Assembly (NCBI RefSeq): GCF_900103365.1
Contig: NZ_LT629703.1
Span: forward strand, 372,001-436,000
Direction of reading: 5' to 3'
Length of the DNA: 64,000 bases
From: Afipia sp. GAS231
GTDB taxonomy: Bacteria; Pseudomonadota; Alphaproteobacteria; Rhizobiales; Xanthobacteraceae
The notes under the pieces are model-generated. The model worked only from the letters and a program-made list of their open reading frames with translations. It made no database searches and was not told where the DNA came from. A program made the position numbers and the translations under genes. Shown here in pieces: positions 17,881 to 26,922 of this stretch. The stretch's first letter is position 1, and every line of letters starts with the position of its first letter.

Positions 17881-18651
17881 CTAGCTCGCTCGCCGGCGCG
17901 CCTTGAGCGCGTCGCCGAACGCCTCGAAAAGCGCGCGGTTGATCGGATTGCGCTGCGGATCGTACTCCGCATGCCACTGCACGCCGAGCGCAAAGCCGAC
18001 TGCATCGGCGATCCGGATCGCTTCGATGGTGCCGTCTTCGGCAACGCCTTCGATCACGACGCGCTTGCCGGGATCGAGGATGCCCTGCCCGTGCAGCGAA
18101 TTGACGCGAATGATCTCGCAGCCGAGGATCGCGGCAAAGGCGCCGCCCGGCGTCAGTCTGACGTCGTGCCGGTCGGCGAACACCACCGCCTGATCGGGAT
18201 GGATTTCGCCGTTCTCGAGCCGGGGCATGCGATGGTTCATGCGTCCGGGGATTTCACGAATTTCCGGATGCAGCGAGCCGCCGAACGCGACGTTCATTTC
18301 CTGCAGGCCGCGGCAGATGCCGAAGATCGGCACCCCCTTGGCGACACAGGCTTCCGCCAGCGCGAGCGCTACATCGTCACGGTGCTCGTCGTAGGGTTCG
18401 TGCTTCTCGTGCGGTTCGGTCTTGAAACGGGTCGGATGGACGTTGGCGCGGGCGCCGGTCAGCACGATGCCGTCGACCACGTCGAGCAAGGCGCCGACAT
18501 CGGTGATTTCGGGCGAACCGGCAAACATCAGCGGCAACGCGCCCGACACGTCAGCGACCGCGCGCAAGTTGCGTTCGCCGACCATCTGCGTCGCAAAACG
18601 ATTTTCGACGCGATGGGCGTTCCCGATCACACCGACCACGGGCCGTCTCAT
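17881..18651 (-). CDS. Class I glutamine amidotransferase-like, gamma-glutamyl-GABA hydrolase (PuuD) family
   Basis: About 256 residues from the ATG at 18651 (MRRPVVGVIGNAHRV). The nucleophilic cysteine sits in VPIFGICRGLQEMNVAFGGSL, and the catalytic histidine in FALGVQWHAEYD, the class I amidotransferase triad of the PuuD branch. PuuD hydrolyses gamma-glutamyl-GABA in putrescine breakdown, but no other puu gene is near, so the substrate here is uncertain. Upstream in-frame codons extend to 18747 but add 32 residues outside the family fold. Confidence 0.85.
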   Translation of the reverse strand: MRRPVVGVIGNAHRVENRFATQMVGERNLRAVADVSGALPLMFAGSPEITDVGALLDVVDGIVLTGARANVHPTRFKTEPHEKHEPYDEHRDDVALALAEACVAKGVPIFGICRGLQEMNVAFGGSLHPEIREIPGRMNHRMPRLENGEIHPDQAVVFADRHDVRLTPGGAFAAILGCEIIRVNSLHGQGILDPGKRVVIEGVAEDGTIEAIRIADAVGFALGVQWHAEYDPQRNPINRALFEAFGDALKARRRAS

Positions 18652-18810
18652 CGCCAAAATTCCGCTGTCATCGTCCTGTGCAAGGATCTTCTGGGTTGGG
18701 CCGAGATTCCAGCCGATCATGCCTGCGAGATCGTGCCGGATCAACATGTTATGACTACCAGCGACGCTTCACGGCTACGCGAGAATGTCAGCCCTGCGCG
18801 GCCGATACGG

Positions 18811-19506
18811 CTATTTCCGCGTGAACGCCTCTTTGGCGTCAATCGCCTCGACGCCGGGCAGGCGCGCCGCGCGCAGCGCCGTGGCGGCCGGATTGTCCGG
18901 TCCGTTCAGCCAGGGCAGTTTCGCCGCAATGCCGCGCGTGACCGGCTCGCCCAGCGCACCGCCAAAGTCGAGCGGCCAGAACCCGTTCGGCACGACTTCG
19001 GCGGTGATCTCCCCGAGGCGGTAGCCATTGCCGAGCACGGCCTGTGCATCATCGGGCAAAACCACCCGCGCGGTGCCGGGATTGGCCGGATCGCCGAAGC
19101 TCAGCAGTACCGGAATCAGCGCGTCCTTCACCGGAACGGTGCCGGTCAGCCGGTTCATCTCGTTGAACGACACCCGTTTGCCGCCGGCGGCGGTATAGGC
19201 GCGGAGCGCCAGATAATTGATGCCGTCGAGATCGAGCTTGCCGTCGAGATGCGCCAGCAGGGCTATGAGGTTCTTGCCGCCGCCGAGATCGACGAAAACG
19301 GCGTCGCCGACGGTGCGGGTATGGCCGCCGCGGCTGTAGCCACGGTCAGGATGGACCGCCAGCACGCCGGATGCCGATTTGCGCCCCTCGGGGGTCTCGA
19401 CCTCGACCGTGAGGCGATATTTATGGCCGGGCCGGTTGATCCTGATCTGGTCGCCGATGAAGAGTGCCGCCAGCAGCACAACCGGCCCGACCCATTTGAA
19501 ATTCAT
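18811..19506 (-). CDS. Hypothetical protein with N-terminal membrane anchor
   Basis: About 231 residues starting MNFKWVGPVVLLAALFIGDQ, a signal peptide or anchor, with GAGGACGAG directly before the ATG. The mature part begins with a beta-rich segment (HKYRLTVEVETPEGRKSASGVLAV) and is probably periplasmic. No family was recognised. It is divergent from the AI-2E family gene. The region GGGKNLIALLAHL is not a P-loop. Confidence 0.7.
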   Translation of the reverse strand: MNFKWVGPVVLLAALFIGDQIRINRPGHKYRLTVEVETPEGRKSASGVLAVHPDRGYSRGGHTRTVGDAVFVDLGGGKNLIALLAHLDGKLDLDGINYLALRAYTAAGGKRVSFNEMNRLTGTVPVKDALIPVLLSFGDPANPGTARVVLPDDAQAVLGNGYRLGEITAEVVPNGFWPLDFGGALGEPVTRGIAAKLPWLNGPDNPAATALRAARLPGVEAIDAKEAFTRK

Positions 19507-19653
19507 CTCGTCCTCGAGGCCCGCAGCATCAGATGGATGCATCGATTGACATACCGGACGGGCCAGCGTCAAACCGGCGCGCTCGCACCGGCTTGATCCC
19601 GGCCGCGTTTTGTCGAAAGACTGGCCGACCGATCATTTGGCGAAGGAATCAAC

Positions 19654-20790
19654 GTGACAGGACCGGCTGACGATCGCCTTCAGGCCCGCAACGATCTGGC
19701 GTGGGCCATATCGGTCGGCGGCATCGGCGTCGTGCTGTTCGCAGCGCTGCTGCTGTTCACCTGGACCTTCGCCGCGACCCTGTTCCTGATCTTTGCCGGC
19801 ATGCTGCTCGGCGTCGCGCTGACCGCAATGACCGACCTGCTCGGGCGCGCCGTCAGGCTGGCGCATTCGCTGCGGCTCGCCATCGTCTGCCTGGTGCTCG
19901 CCGGAATGCTGTCGGGCATCGTCTTCCTCGGCGGTGCCACCATCGCCCAGCAGGCGACGGTGTTGAGCAACACGATCAAATCGCAATTGGTCAACGTCAA
20001 AGCCTTCCTCGAGAGAAACGGGGTCGATACCAGCTTTTTCGATTTCAGCAGCCTGACGGCAACGCCATCGGATTCTTCGACACCGGCCGCCTCCAGCCCC
20101 GCACCGTCCCATAATCTTCCGAGCGCCGGCGCGATTGCGTCGAGCGGCGGCGCTATCTTCAGCCAGAGCCTGAAATTGATTCTGGGAACCGTCAGCGCGG
20201 TCGGCAACTTCTTTATCGTGCTGTTCCTGGGCCTGGCCTTCGCCGCCCAACCCGGCGTCTACCGCGCGGGATTGTTGTTCATAGCGCCGGCCAGACATCG
20301 CGCGCGCGCCACCGTGATCATCGACCGCATCGGATATACGCTGGAGCGCTGGCTGATCGCGCAGATCGTCACCATGGCCGCGGTGTTCTTCGTGACCTGG
20401 ATCGGCCTTGCGGTGATCGGCATCCAGAGCTCGTTCATCCTGGGCATCCAGGCCGGACTGCTCGCGTTCATTCCGACCGTCGGCGCGATCCTCGCCGGGC
20501 TGATCGTTGTTCTCGCCAGCCTCGCCTCGGGATGGGTCGCCGCGTTGAGCGCCTTCATCCTGTTCCTTGGCGTGCACGCGATGGAGAGCTACGTGCTGAC
20601 GCCGATCATCCAGCGGCAGGCGCTCGATATTCCGCCGGCCACGCTGTTTGCGTTCCAGATCCTACTCGGCGTCGTGTTCGGCATCTGGGGCTTGGCGCTG
20701 GCCCTGCCCCTGATGGCGATCGCCAAGGTCATGATCGACCATTTCAAGGCCGAGGGCGAAGCGCCGCCGGCGGAGGCAATGGTCGCCTAG
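19654..20790 (+). CDS. AI-2E family transporter (PerM-like)
   Basis: A 378-residue membrane protein with about eight hydrophobic segments, arranged as in the AI-2E/PerM exporter family: paired N-terminal helices, a central soluble loop (about 110-170, rich in Ser, Pro and Ala), then a C-terminal membrane block containing LERWLIAQIVTMAAVFFVTW and LAFIPTVGAILAGL. The family includes TqsA and other putative exporters; the actual substrate is not deducible. Start is GTG at 19654 with GAAGGA 7 nt upstream. Its 3' end overlaps the convergent monooxygenase gene by 4 nt. Confidence 0.9.
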   Translation: MTGPADDRLQARNDLAWAISVGGIGVVLFAALLLFTWTFAATLFLIFAGMLLGVALTAMTDLLGRAVRLAHSLRLAIVCLVLAGMLSGIVFLGGATIAQQATVLSNTIKSQLVNVKAFLERNGVDTSFFDFSSLTATPSDSSTPAASSPAPSHNLPSAGAIASSGGAIFSQSLKLILGTVSAVGNFFIVLFLGLAFAAQPGVYRAGLLFIAPARHRARATVIIDRIGYTLERWLIAQIVTMAAVFFVTWIGLAVIGIQSSFILGIQAGLLAFIPTVGAILAGLIVVLASLASGWVAALSAFILFLGVHAMESYVLTPIIQRQALDIPPATLFAFQILLGVVFGIWGLALALPLMAIAKVMIDHFKAEGEAPPAEAMVA

Positions 20791-21089
20791 CCGGCGCTGG
20801 TCACCGTGATTTCGGTGTGCTCGACTTCGGGCGGTGCGGCGAAATACTGCCCGACCAGGCCGCGCCACGCGGTGAAATCCTCGGAGCCGCGAAAATCCAC
20901 GGTGTGGTTTTCCAGCGTCTCCCACTTCGCCATCAGCCGGTAACGCGACGGCTTTTCGATCGACTTGTGCAGCTCGAACCCCTTGCCGCCCCTGGCACGC
21001 AGGAACAGCGGGCGCGCCTTGGCGACGGCGGCTTCAAAGTCCTTTTCGGTGCCGGGCTTGACGTCGATCTGTGCGATTTCGAGGATCAT
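20787..21089 (-). CDS. Antibiotic biosynthesis monooxygenase (ABM) domain protein
   Basis: A 100-residue single-domain protein with the ABM dimeric alpha/beta barrel pattern: MILEIAQIDVKPGTEKDFEAAVAKA, then GFELHKSIEKPSRYRLMAKWETLENHTVDFRGS. Such proteins are cofactor-free quinol or polyketide monooxygenases or act in heme or stress metabolism; the substrate here is unknown. It converges on the AI-2E family gene with a 4-nt overlap of coding ends. Confidence 0.85.
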   Translation of the reverse strand: MILEIAQIDVKPGTEKDFEAAVAKARPLFLRARGGKGFELHKSIEKPSRYRLMAKWETLENHTVDFRGSEDFTAWRGLVGQYFAAPPEVEHTEITVTSAG

Positions 21090-21277
21090 CTGGGTTACGC
21101 CTTGTTGTGAGAATGCGCGTGTCTAACCCGGCCGGCGAAAAAGCAAAAGCACGTCCGGACCACCCAGCCAAGCCTCCGCGAACGACCTTGAGGGATCGAT
21201 CGACAACATTGACGCTCTGCGGTGACAGCGATACCCTTGCACAACCCTAGATTTTAGCCATGGACCGGGGGTGCAAC

Positions 21278-21841
21278 ATGTCCGATGCGTTTCCTGGAGC
21301 CGGACACAAGTATCTGGTCGACTTCCAGACGTCGAAGGTCACGCTGTCCTTTACGTCGGACACGTCGCTGACCTACGTCGTCCTGAATTCCGACGGCTCG
21401 GCGGGCGAGACCGCAACCGTCGTCATCAAGACAGAGAACATCGCTCCCGATGTCTATCTGGTGACCTGGGTCGAGAGCGACAACACGACCGTGGTGCATA
21501 TCGAGGACTACGGCCGCAACACGATCGTCGCCAACATCACGTCGCCGCCGCCGAATTTTGGCTTCAACCAGTTTCACGGCACCTTCCAGCCGGCCGAAGC
21601 CGACGCGCCGGCGATTTTGACATACAGCCACGACATCCGGCCGCTGTTTCGCGATATGGACATCACCTGCATGGTTCCCCGCGGCAAGCATCTCGATGAT
21701 CCCGTGTGGATGTGCACGCCCGCCAACGCCCAGCGGGTGTTCAATGCCGTGTCGGCGCATCGAATGCCTCCGGACGCGGCCTGGCCGCCGGAACGCGTAG
21801 CGCTGTTCAAGCAATGGATGGATCAGGGCCTGAAGCCCTGA
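21278..21841 (+). CDS. MoaF-like (lipocalin-fold) protein with C-terminal extension
   Basis: About 187 residues. The N-terminal 95 residues (YLVDFQTSKVTLSFTSDTSL, then VYLVTWVESDNTTVVHIEDY) look like the MoaF/lipocalin-type small barrel. After a linker, a C-terminal part beginning ILTYSHDIRPLFRDMDITCM and ending RMPPDAAWPPERVALFKQWM resembles the tail of cytochrome-like domains that precede oxidases, but no CxxCH heme motif is present. The ATG at 21278 is favoured by GGGGGTG 6 nt upstream; an ATG at 21260 would add six residues. Function unknown. Confidence 0.7.
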   Translation: MSDAFPGAGHKYLVDFQTSKVTLSFTSDTSLTYVVLNSDGSAGETATVVIKTENIAPDVYLVTWVESDNTTVVHIEDYGRNTIVANITSPPPNFGFNQFHGTFQPAEADAPAILTYSHDIRPLFRDMDITCMVPRGKHLDDPVWMCTPANAQRVFNAVSAHRMPPDAAWPPERVALFKQWMDQGLKP

Positions 21842-21895
21842 TGTCGCGTTACGTCGGTGAAGGTGGAAGACCTGCGCTCAGCGCGCCCGTGCGCG

Positions 21896-22132
21896 CTAGC
21901 GAAACAGCAGCACCGTCCCCAAGACCATCATCGCACAGCCGGCGAACATGATGGCAGGCCAGCGCGTTCTGCGCTGATCGTAACGCCCCTGCGCACGGCG
22001 CTGGATGATCAGCGCCGTCTCGTATTCTTCCGAGCTCGAGAACATGCAGGCGAAGCCGCCGCGCGCCGTGACCGCCGCTGCTTCGAGCGACATCAGGGCA
22101 GCCTGCGGGTTTCGTGTGCTTCGTGAGTCCAT
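21896..22132 (-). CDS. Small hypothetical protein with C-terminal membrane segment
   Basis: A 78-residue frame starting MDSRSTRNPQAALMSLE and ending with a single hydrophobic helix (WPAIMFAGCAMMVLGTVLLF) after a basic stretch RRAQGRYDQRRTR, which suggests a tail-anchored inner-membrane protein. No family was recognised. The ribosome site is weak, so an internal ATG is also possible. It is downstream of the diguanylate cyclase on the same strand, 49 nt after that gene's end. Confidence 0.5.
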   Translation of the reverse strand: MDSRSTRNPQAALMSLEAAAVTARGGFACMFSSSEEYETALIIQRRAQGRYDQRRTRWPAIMFAGCAMMVLGTVLLFR

Positions 22133-22181
22133 AACGGAATAATATGGACGGAATGGTAAACGCGAGGTTACCGCGGTTGCA

Positions 22182-23414
22182 TCAGGTCGTTGCCGACGCC
22201 GGTTTTGCCGACACTGGCTTGGCCAACGCCGAATTCCCGGCGGTCTTGCGCCGCCAGTTCTCCAGCGACAGCGGCAATTCCTCCGCAGCCTCGACGCGAT
22301 TGCGGCCGCTGCGCTTGGCCTGGTAGAGCGCCGTATCGGCCGATGCCAGCAGCACTTCAAGTTCGGTGCCCGCCGGCCCGCCGGCGACACCGATGCTGAC
22401 GGTGGTATCGACGGGACCGCTCTCGATCACGATTCCTGAAGCCGCAAATGCCGAGCGCACGCGCTCGGCCGCGATCACGGCCTCCTCCAGCGAGCAGGGC
22501 AACAATGCGGCGAACTCCTCGCCGCCGATTCGTCCCGACAGGTCGCTGATCCGAAGCGTGGAGACCACGACGGTCGCGAACAAGATCAAAACCTCGTCGC
22601 CCGCCGGATGCCCGAAGCGATCGTTGATCGACTTGAAATGGTCGATGTCGAAGATCAGTACGGCCACAGGCCGACCGGCACGGGCCTCGCGTTCGATCAC
22701 GCGCGACGTCGCCTCGACGAATCCACGCCGGTTCAACAAGCGGGTCAGCGGATCCATCGAAGCCGCGGTCTTGTGCAGGGTCACCGCGCGTTCGGAGACC
22801 AGCATAAAGATGATGAAGACGGTGCCGACCGCATAGAGCACGAGCTCGATCGCAAAACCGGTGACCCAGATGTTACCGGACAGCTTCGCATTATACGGCC
22901 GCATCAGGTGACCCAGGATAATCGGCAGCATCAGCACGAAACCATGCAGTACCGGCACCAGGACCGCCGCCCAGCGCTTCTGCAACGGCTTGCGGCGCTC
23001 GGTCCACAATTCGCCCGCGGTCAGCGCCGCATAAAACGCGACGATGCCGGCGCCGATGGTGATGCGGATGGCGAGCGCCCCGGGCGGAAACGCCAGGGCG
23101 ACGGGGATCCAGGCGATAGCACCCAAAACCATTCCCGGAAGATTGGGTTTGCGGCCATGGAACAGGCGCGAGGCGTTCCAGACCATGCCACATGCGATGA
23201 AACCAACGGAATTGAGCGCCAGCGAAAGCGGCACCCCCAGCGACTCGCCGGCGATCGTCCATATACCAACCGACGCAGCCCCCAGCAGATAGGCGGCGCC
23301 CCACCATTCCAGCGCCGGAATGTTCTCCTGCTTGCCGAAAATCAGCAACATGCCACCCAGCATTGCCGCAATCATGGTGGCAACGAGATAGAGCGTGGAG
23401 GTATCGAGCGACAT
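22182..23414 (-). CDS. Membrane-bound diguanylate cyclase (GGDEF)
   Basis: About 410 residues from the ATG at 23414, which has GGGAGA 4 nt upstream. Six to seven hydrophobic segments occupy the first 210 residues, a MASE-like sensor. The GGDEF domain follows (about 225-390) with DPLTRLLNRRGF, FDIDHFKSINDRFGHPAGDE and the active-site loop RIGGEEF, so cyclic-di-GMP synthesis should be possible. No RxxD inhibitory site is obvious before the GGEEF loop. The C-terminal tail is rich in Ala, Lys and Pro. Confidence 0.92.
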   Translation of the reverse strand: MSLDTSTLYLVATMIAAMLGGMLLIFGKQENIPALEWWGAAYLLGAASVGIWTIAGESLGVPLSLALNSVGFIACGMVWNASRLFHGRKPNLPGMVLGAIAWIPVALAFPPGALAIRITIGAGIVAFYAALTAGELWTERRKPLQKRWAAVLVPVLHGFVLMLPIILGHLMRPYNAKLSGNIWVTGFAIELVLYAVGTVFIIFMLVSERAVTLHKTAASMDPLTRLLNRRGFVEATSRVIEREARAGRPVAVLIFDIDHFKSINDRFGHPAGDEVLILFATVVVSTLRISDLSGRIGGEEFAALLPCSLEEAVIAAERVRSAFAASGIVIESGPVDTTVSIGVAGGPAGTELEVLLASADTALYQAKRSGRNRVEAAEELPLSLENWRRKTAGNSALAKPVSAKPASATT

Positions 23415-23578
23415 GGGCTCTCCCGAACGCGTGTGATGCAACTTGTCCGGCGCACGAAAAATGCGGTTTTGCGCCATCGTCTCGCGCACCCTACGGCGTG
23501 CCGGGTTCCAATCCGGTTTGCACGGGTGACCAAGTTTTCAGGAAAAACTGCGGTAATTGATAAGTAAATAGAAAGCAG

Positions 23579-23602
23579 AAAGGGCGCCGATCGGCGCCCT
23601 TT
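23579..23602 (-). terminator. Rho-independent terminator of rplM-rpsI
   Basis: AAAGGGCGCCGATCGGCGCCCTTT is a perfect 24-bp palindrome located 48 nt after the rpsI stop codon on the minus strand. Confidence 0.85.
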
Positions 23603-23649
23603 CCTTCGTTCGATGAATGCAGCATTCGCTGCAAATTTTAGCGACGCGA

Positions 23650-24126
23650 TTAGCGCTTCGAGAACTGGAACGACTTGCGCGCCTTGGCGCGGCCGTACTT
23701 CTTGCGCTCCACGGTACGGGAGTCGCGGGTCAGGAAGCCGCCCTTCTTCAACACGCCGCGCAGATCGGGCTCGAAGTTGGTCAGCGCCTTGGAGATGCCG
23801 TGACGCACGGCACCCGCCTGGCCCGACAGACCGCCGCCGGCGACCGTGCAGATGACGTCGTACTGGCCGGCACGGGCTGCTGCGACCAGCGGCTGCTGGA
23901 TCAGCATGCGCAGCACCGGACGGGCGAAATAGACTTCGACTTCACGGGTGTTGACCACGATCTTGCCGGCGCCCGGCTTGATCCAGACGCGGGCGACCGC
24001 GTCCTTGCGCTTGCCGGTGGCATAGGCGCGGCCGTACTTGTCGACCTTCTTGATGTACTTCGGCGCATCGGGTGCGGCGACCTTCAGCGAACCGAGCTGA
24101 TCGAGAGACTGCATGGTATCGGACAT
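23650..24126 (-). CDS. rpsI: 30S ribosomal protein S9 (uS9)
   Basis: A 158-residue uS9 with an alphaproteobacterial N-terminal extension of about 30 residues. The core has [40 protein letters not shown] and the C-terminal tail ending RKSFQFSKR, which reaches the P-site tRNA. It follows rplM by one nucleotide in the usual L13-S9 operon. Confidence 0.98.
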   Translation of the reverse strand: MSDTMQSLDQLGSLKVAAPDAPKYIKKVDKYGRAYATGKRKDAVARVWIKPGAGKIVVNTREVEVYFARPVLRMLIQQPLVAAARAGQYDVICTVAGGGLSGQAGAVRHGISKALTNFEPDLRGVLKKGGFLTRDSRTVERKKYGRAKARKSFQFSKR

Positions 24127-24127
24127 C

Positions 24128-24592
24128 TTATGCGGCCCTCATGTTCTTGCGATTCATCGAAGCGATATCAACCGTCTCGGGCTGCTGGGCTTCATGCGGA
24201 TGTTCGGCACCGGGGTAAACACGCAGATTGCCCATCTGGACGCGGCCGAGCGGGCCGCGCGGAACCATGCGCTCGATGGCCTTCTCGAGCACGCGCTCGG
24301 GGAAACGACCCTCGAGGATCGACTTCGCGGTGCGTTCCTTGATGCCGCCGATGAAACCGGTGTGCTTGTAGTAGACCTTGTTGTCGCGCTTGCGACCGGT
24401 CAGCACGACATGCGCCGCGTTGATGATGACGACGTGGTCACCGCAGTCGACGTGGGGGGTGTAGGTCGGGAGGTGTTTGCCGCGCAGGCGCATCGCGACG
24501 AGCGTGGCGAGACGACCGACGACCAGACCCTTGGCGTCGATCAGCACCCACTTCTTCGTCACCTCGGCCGGCTTTGCCGAAAAGGTTTTCAT
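24128..24592 (-). CDS. rplM: 50S ribosomal protein L13 (uL13)
   Basis: A 154-residue uL13 showing [21 protein letters not shown], the central [19 protein letters not shown] and [20 protein letters not shown], all family hallmarks. It is the first gene of the rplM-rpsI operon; a well-matched housekeeping promoter lies just upstream. Confidence 0.98.
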   Translation of the reverse strand: MKTFSAKPAEVTKKWVLIDAKGLVVGRLATLVAMRLRGKHLPTYTPHVDCGDHVVIINAAHVVLTGRKRDNKVYYKHTGFIGGIKERTAKSILEGRFPERVLEKAIERMVPRGPLGRVQMGNLRVYPGAEHPHEAQQPETVDIASMNRKNMRAA

Positions 24593-24646
24593 GTGAGGGA
24601 ATCCGTAAAAATGGAAATCGGCGCCAAGCGCGCCGAACTGCGCGGA

Positions 24647-24675
24647 TTTCTAGAGAACCGGGCAGCGCGCGTCAA
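24647..24675 (-). promoter_or_regulatory. Housekeeping promoter of rplM-rpsI
   Basis: On the minus strand TTGACG (24675-24670) and TAGAAA (24652-24647) are separated by exactly 17 bp, a good match to the sigma-70-type consensus. Transcription would begin about 50 nt before the rplM start. The DNA beyond it (24680-24747) is markedly AT-rich. Confidence 0.65.
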
Positions 24676-24747
24676 TGCTGCAATGCATAAATTATATCAG
24701 CAAAAACAATAGCTTATAAATATGGTGTTATACTACCGTATAAAAGC

Positions 24748-25176
24748 CTATTTAGTTGGAATGGAATAGGTCGCCGTTACGTGCGCGATCGGATCGGGCG
24801 ATGACCCCGACAGCAGATTGACCTCGCCGACCGCGAGCCGCTTGCCGAGCTTCAACAGCTTCGCCGCCGCCAGCACGTCCTGGCCTGGCTGGCCCTTGCG
24901 CAGGAAATTGATGTTGAGATTGGTCGTCACCGCTAGCCCGACCGGGCCGATCGCCGACAGCAGCACCACATACATCGCAAAATCGGCCATCGCCATCAGC
25001 GTCGGCCCCGACACCGTGCCGCCCGGCCGCAGCATGCCCTCGTTGTAGCGGCGGCGCAGCAGGCAGGTCTCGCCGTCGGCGCTCTCGATGGTGATATCGC
25101 CGTCGCTGAAAGCCTGGGGGAATTCCTCGCGAAGGAACTGCTCCAGTTCAGCCACGCTCATTTTCGCTGCCGCCAT
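24748..25176 (-). CDS. PaaI-type hotdog-fold thioesterase
   Basis: A 142-residue hotdog protein with the hallmark MLRPGGTVSGPTLMAMADFAMYVV, which carries the substrate-site region of the 4HBT/PaaI family, followed by TTNLNINFLRKGQPGQDVLA. Such enzymes hydrolyse acyl- or aryl-CoA esters. It is divergent from the enoyl-CoA hydratase gene, consistent with a role in CoA-ester turnover. Confidence 0.85.
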   Translation of the reverse strand: MAAAKMSVAELEQFLREEFPQAFSDGDITIESADGETCLLRRRYNEGMLRPGGTVSGPTLMAMADFAMYVVLLSAIGPVGLAVTTNLNINFLRKGQPGQDVLAAAKLLKLGKRLAVGEVNLLSGSSPDPIAHVTATYSIPTK

Positions 25177-25250
25177 GCCGTCCCCTGCCCTCGCTTAAAT
25201 AGGATTGCCTGTTACATTAAGTTGTCATCGAAGCCCTAGTGGAAAATATC

Positions 25251-26075
25251 ATGTCCGCCCAGACCGCCCGAGCACCCGCGCCGCAACCGCCGATCCTCCT
25301 GCGTGAGAAGGTCGGCAGTATCGCTGTGCTCACTCTCAATCGACCCGCGGCGCGCAACAGCCTGTCGGAAGGCCTGATCGCGGCGCTGCATGGCGCACTC
25401 AAAGACATTCACGACGACACCAGCATCCGCGCGGTCGTGATCGCGGCCAACGGGCCGGCGTTCTCCGCCGGCCACGACATGAAGGAGCTGACCGCCCGCC
25501 GCAGCGACGCCGACCGTGGACGGGCTTACTTCGCCGAGATCATGAACGCCTGCAGTGCGATGATGCAGGCCATCGTGCATTTGCCAAAACCCGTGGTCGC
25601 CGCGGTACAGGGCATCGCGACCGCCGCCGGCTGCCAGTTGGTGGCGAGCTGTGATCTGGCGGTGGCTTCCGAGGCCGCAGGCTTCGCCACGCCCGGCGTC
25701 GATATCGGGCTGTTCTGTTCGACGCCGATGGTGGCGCTGTCGCGCAACGTGCCGCGCAAGCAGGCGATGGAGATGCTGCTGACCGGCGAGCCGGTTTCGG
25801 CCGCGACCGCAAAAGACATCGGTCTCGTCAACCGCGTGGTCGCCGCCGGCACCGAGCGTGATGCCGCGATCGCGCTGGCGCAGCAGGTCGCGCTGAAATC
25901 CGCCTACACCGTCAAGCTCGGCAAGGAGGCATTCTACCGCCAGGCCGAAATGAGCCTTGCCGACGCCTATCGCTACGCGGCAGAGGTGATGACTGAAAAC
26001 ATGATGGCGCGCGACGCCGAGGAAGGCATCGGCGCCTTCATCGAGAAGCGCGAGCCGAAGTGGCAGGATAAGTGA
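25251..26075 (+). CDS. Enoyl-CoA hydratase/isomerase family protein
   Basis: About 274 residues of the crotonase superfamily: VLTLNRPAARNSLSEGLI, the oxyanion-hole region AFSAGHDMKELT, and VAAVQGIATAAGCQLVASCDLAVASE. The glycine-rich oxyanion loops are present, but the second catalytic acid seen in true hydratases is not certain, so another crotonase reaction is possible. The ATG at 25251 is used; an in-frame GTG at 25239 would add four residues. Confidence 0.88.
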   Translation: MSAQTARAPAPQPPILLREKVGSIAVLTLNRPAARNSLSEGLIAALHGALKDIHDDTSIRAVVIAANGPAFSAGHDMKELTARRSDADRGRAYFAEIMNACSAMMQAIVHLPKPVVAAVQGIATAAGCQLVASCDLAVASEAAGFATPGVDIGLFCSTPMVALSRNVPRKQAMEMLLTGEPVSAATAKDIGLVNRVVAAGTERDAAIALAQQVALKSAYTVKLGKEAFYRQAEMSLADAYRYAAEVMTENMMARDAEEGIGAFIEKREPKWQDK

Positions 26076-26092
26076 CGACGCGGCCTTCGCGT

Positions 26093-26174
26093 CGTCATTC
26101 CGGGATGGTCCGAAGGACCAGACCCGGAATCTCGAGATTCCGGGTTCGATGCTTCGCATCGCCCCGGAATGACG
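26093..26174. repeat. Structured intergenic palindromic repeat, copy A1
   Basis: The ends CGTCATTCCGG and CCGGAATGACG pair with each other. Inside are three small hairpins: GGTCC-GAA-GGACC, the perfect palindrome CCCGGAATCTC/GAGATTCCGGG, and CGATGC-TTC-GCATCG. The first 32 nt are identical to copy A2 at 28213. It lies between the hydratase and CoA-binding genes and could terminate or stabilise transcripts. Confidence 0.8.
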
Positions 26175-26187
26175 GTGAAAGAACAAG

Positions 26188-26772
26188 ATGAACCACGACG
26201 CCTATGACGACAATTACATTCGCGGCATCCTCAACGGCGTGAAGTCGATCGCGATGGTCGGCGCGTCGCCGGTCAATGTGCGGCCGAGCTATTTCGCCTT
26301 CAAATATCTGGCGCAGCGCGGCTACGACATGATCCCGGTCAATCCCGGCCATGTCGGCAAGAACCTGCTCGACAAGCCCTTCGTCGCCTCGCTGGCGGAT
26401 ATCGGCCGCCCCATCGACATGATCGACATCTTCCGCAACTCCAGCCACATCATGCCGGTGGTCGAGGAAGCGTTGAAACTGTCGCCGCTGCCGAAGGTGA
26501 TCTGGATGCAGCTCGGCGCGCGCGACGACGCGGCGGCGGCAAAGGCCGAAGCCGCCGGCATCAAGGTGGTGATGAACCGCTGCCCGAAGATCGAGTATGG
26601 CCGGCTGTCGTCGGAGATCTCATGGATGGGCGTCAATTCGCGCACGCTGAGTTCGAAGCGCGCGCCGGTCCCGACGCAGGGCATGCGGCTGTCGTTGAAC
26701 CGGACGAGTGTAAGCGGCGGCGATACCGCAGCCTCCGACCGCGCCGCGAAGAACAGGAACGACCTGGCGTGA
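26188..26772 (+). CDS. CoA-binding (Rossmann-fold) protein
   Basis: A 194-residue protein whose first 145 residues form a CoA-binding domain like YccU or the N-terminus of succinyl-CoA synthetase alpha: GVKSIAMVGASPVNVRPSYF, GYDMIPVNPG, PIDMIDIFRNSSHIMPVVEEAL and a late MNRCPKIEYGRL. The C-terminal 50 residues are polar and probably disordered. It is 150 bp upstream of metY, a frequent pairing in alphaproteobacteria; the role is not known. Confidence 0.85.
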   Translation: MNHDAYDDNYIRGILNGVKSIAMVGASPVNVRPSYFAFKYLAQRGYDMIPVNPGHVGKNLLDKPFVASLADIGRPIDMIDIFRNSSHIMPVVEEALKLSPLPKVIWMQLGARDDAAAAKAEAAGIKVVMNRCPKIEYGRLSSEISWMGVNSRTLSSKRAPVPTQGMRLSLNRTSVSGGDTAASDRAAKNRNDLA

Positions 26773-26922
26773 CGCCAAAGCGACATAATCGTTTCGACAA
26801 CGCGGCATGACGAAGCAGGCCCGTTTCCAATCCGCGATATCTGAACGCCTCGCCTTGACGGCGGACCCGGCTGCGATCAGCATGCCGCGCGTTTTCGAAC
26901 TGGCCAAAACAGGATTCCAAGA

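Noticed and set aside
26773..26922. Possible SAM-II riboswitch upstream of metY
   Set aside because: The short pseudoknot consensus of SAM-II could not be traced in this spacer, so no riboswitch is called.
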